Shown here: positions 11,080 to 11,150 of the stretch, in pieces
Position numbering within the stretch: the first letter of the stretch is position 1
How the letters are laid out: the number at the start of each line of letters is the position of its first letter
Source of the DNA: Candidatus Omnitrophota bacterium
Lineage (GTDB): Bacteria > Omnitrophota > Gorgyraeia > Duberdicusellales > 4484-171
NCBI GenBank assembly: GCA_028717025.1
Contig: JAQUOR010000037.1
Span: 1-11,150, forward strand
Direction: 5' to 3'
DNA: 11,150 nt
Program-made: the position numbers and the translations under genes
Notes under the pieces: model-generated
Seen by the model: only the letters and a program-made list of their open reading frames with translations
Database searches by the model: none
What the model was told of the DNA's origin: nothing

Positions 11080-11150
11080 ATGTACGAAACCAAACAACAA
11101 GAAAAAGCTTTATTAATCATAACGCACACGGTTAAGGAACGCTGGTCTAA
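11080..11150 (+). CDS. hflX: Possible start of hflX (ribosome-associated GTPase), truncated by window end
   Basis: An open frame from ATG 11080 to the window end reads M-Y-E-T-K-Q-Q-E-K-A-L-L-I-I-T-H-T-V-K-E-R-W-S. An N-terminus with E-K-A-L-L-I and a W-S before an expected E-D/E-L segment resembles the start of HflX GTPases, which split and rescue stalled ribosomes, and miaA-(hfq)-hflX is a known gene order. With only 23 residues and no GTPase motif in view this is tentative. There is no Shine-Dalgarno; the start lies 8 nt after the GxxExxY cassette. Confidence 0.4.
   Translation, partial: MYETKQQEKALLIITHTVKERWS

Noticed and set aside
11070..11137. Short frame from ATG 11070
   Set aside because: Starts inside the repeat arm and stops after 21 residues; the frame from ATG 11080 stays open and has a plausible HflX-like start.

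Overview
The window reads like a piece of an uncultured Gram-negative bacterium, most plausibly Omnitrophota (candidate phylum OP3). This is inference. It rests on the HEAT/TPR envelope proteins, a SPOR-domain protein, a four-helix-bundle (23S IVP-type) gene, a GxxExxY gene and abundant short interspersed repeats; no rRNA or other strict marker is present. All convincing genes lie on the + strand.

Layout. 2-298: C-terminus of a SAM-dependent methyltransferase. 519-5126: three tightly packed genes, an exported HEAT-repeat protein, a membrane-anchored HEAT-repeat protein and a membrane-anchored TPR-like protein, followed by a small multi-pass membrane protein (5167-5397). A good extended -10 promoter (5490-5517) then leads into a GIY-YIG nuclease-like gene (5571-5879), an EF-P family gene of the EfpL/YeiP type (6206-6772), miaB (7100-8377), a TPR+SPOR protein (8406-9170), an IVP-type four-helix-bundle gene, miaA (9690-10613), a GxxExxY gene (10636-11037) and probably the first codons of hflX (11080 onward). 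miaA makes i6A37 in tRNA and MiaB converts it to ms2i6A37, so this is a translation-quality cluster; miaA next to hflX is a classical arrangement.

The unusual biology is in the DNA around and inside these genes. (1) A 60-66 nt two-tier hairpin occurs three times (5931-5990, 6905-6964, 7013-7078), with compensatory base changes and a conserved bulge. Each copy is followed at once by an 18-nt segment. At miaB that segment carries the Shine-Dalgarno sequence and is a perfect inverse complement of codons 6-12 of miaB, so the start codon sits in the loop of an 18-bp stem, a riboswitch-like layout. The first copy is followed by a fossil MiaB N-terminus, and the first two copies are each preceded by the 3' end of the GIY-YIG gene, so efp is sandwiched between direct repeats. 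(2) From 7290 onward, short-unit repeat arrays of at least five unrelated sequences, four of them heptanucleotides, lie inside miaB (three in-frame insertions), at its 3' end (where they supply the stop codon and the TRAM domain is absent), in a signal peptide, and as inverted arms around the IVP and GxxExxY genes. The latter two look like foldback cassettes flanking miaA.

Limits: no database search or folding program was used. Product names rest on motif recognition, and structures were paired by eye.
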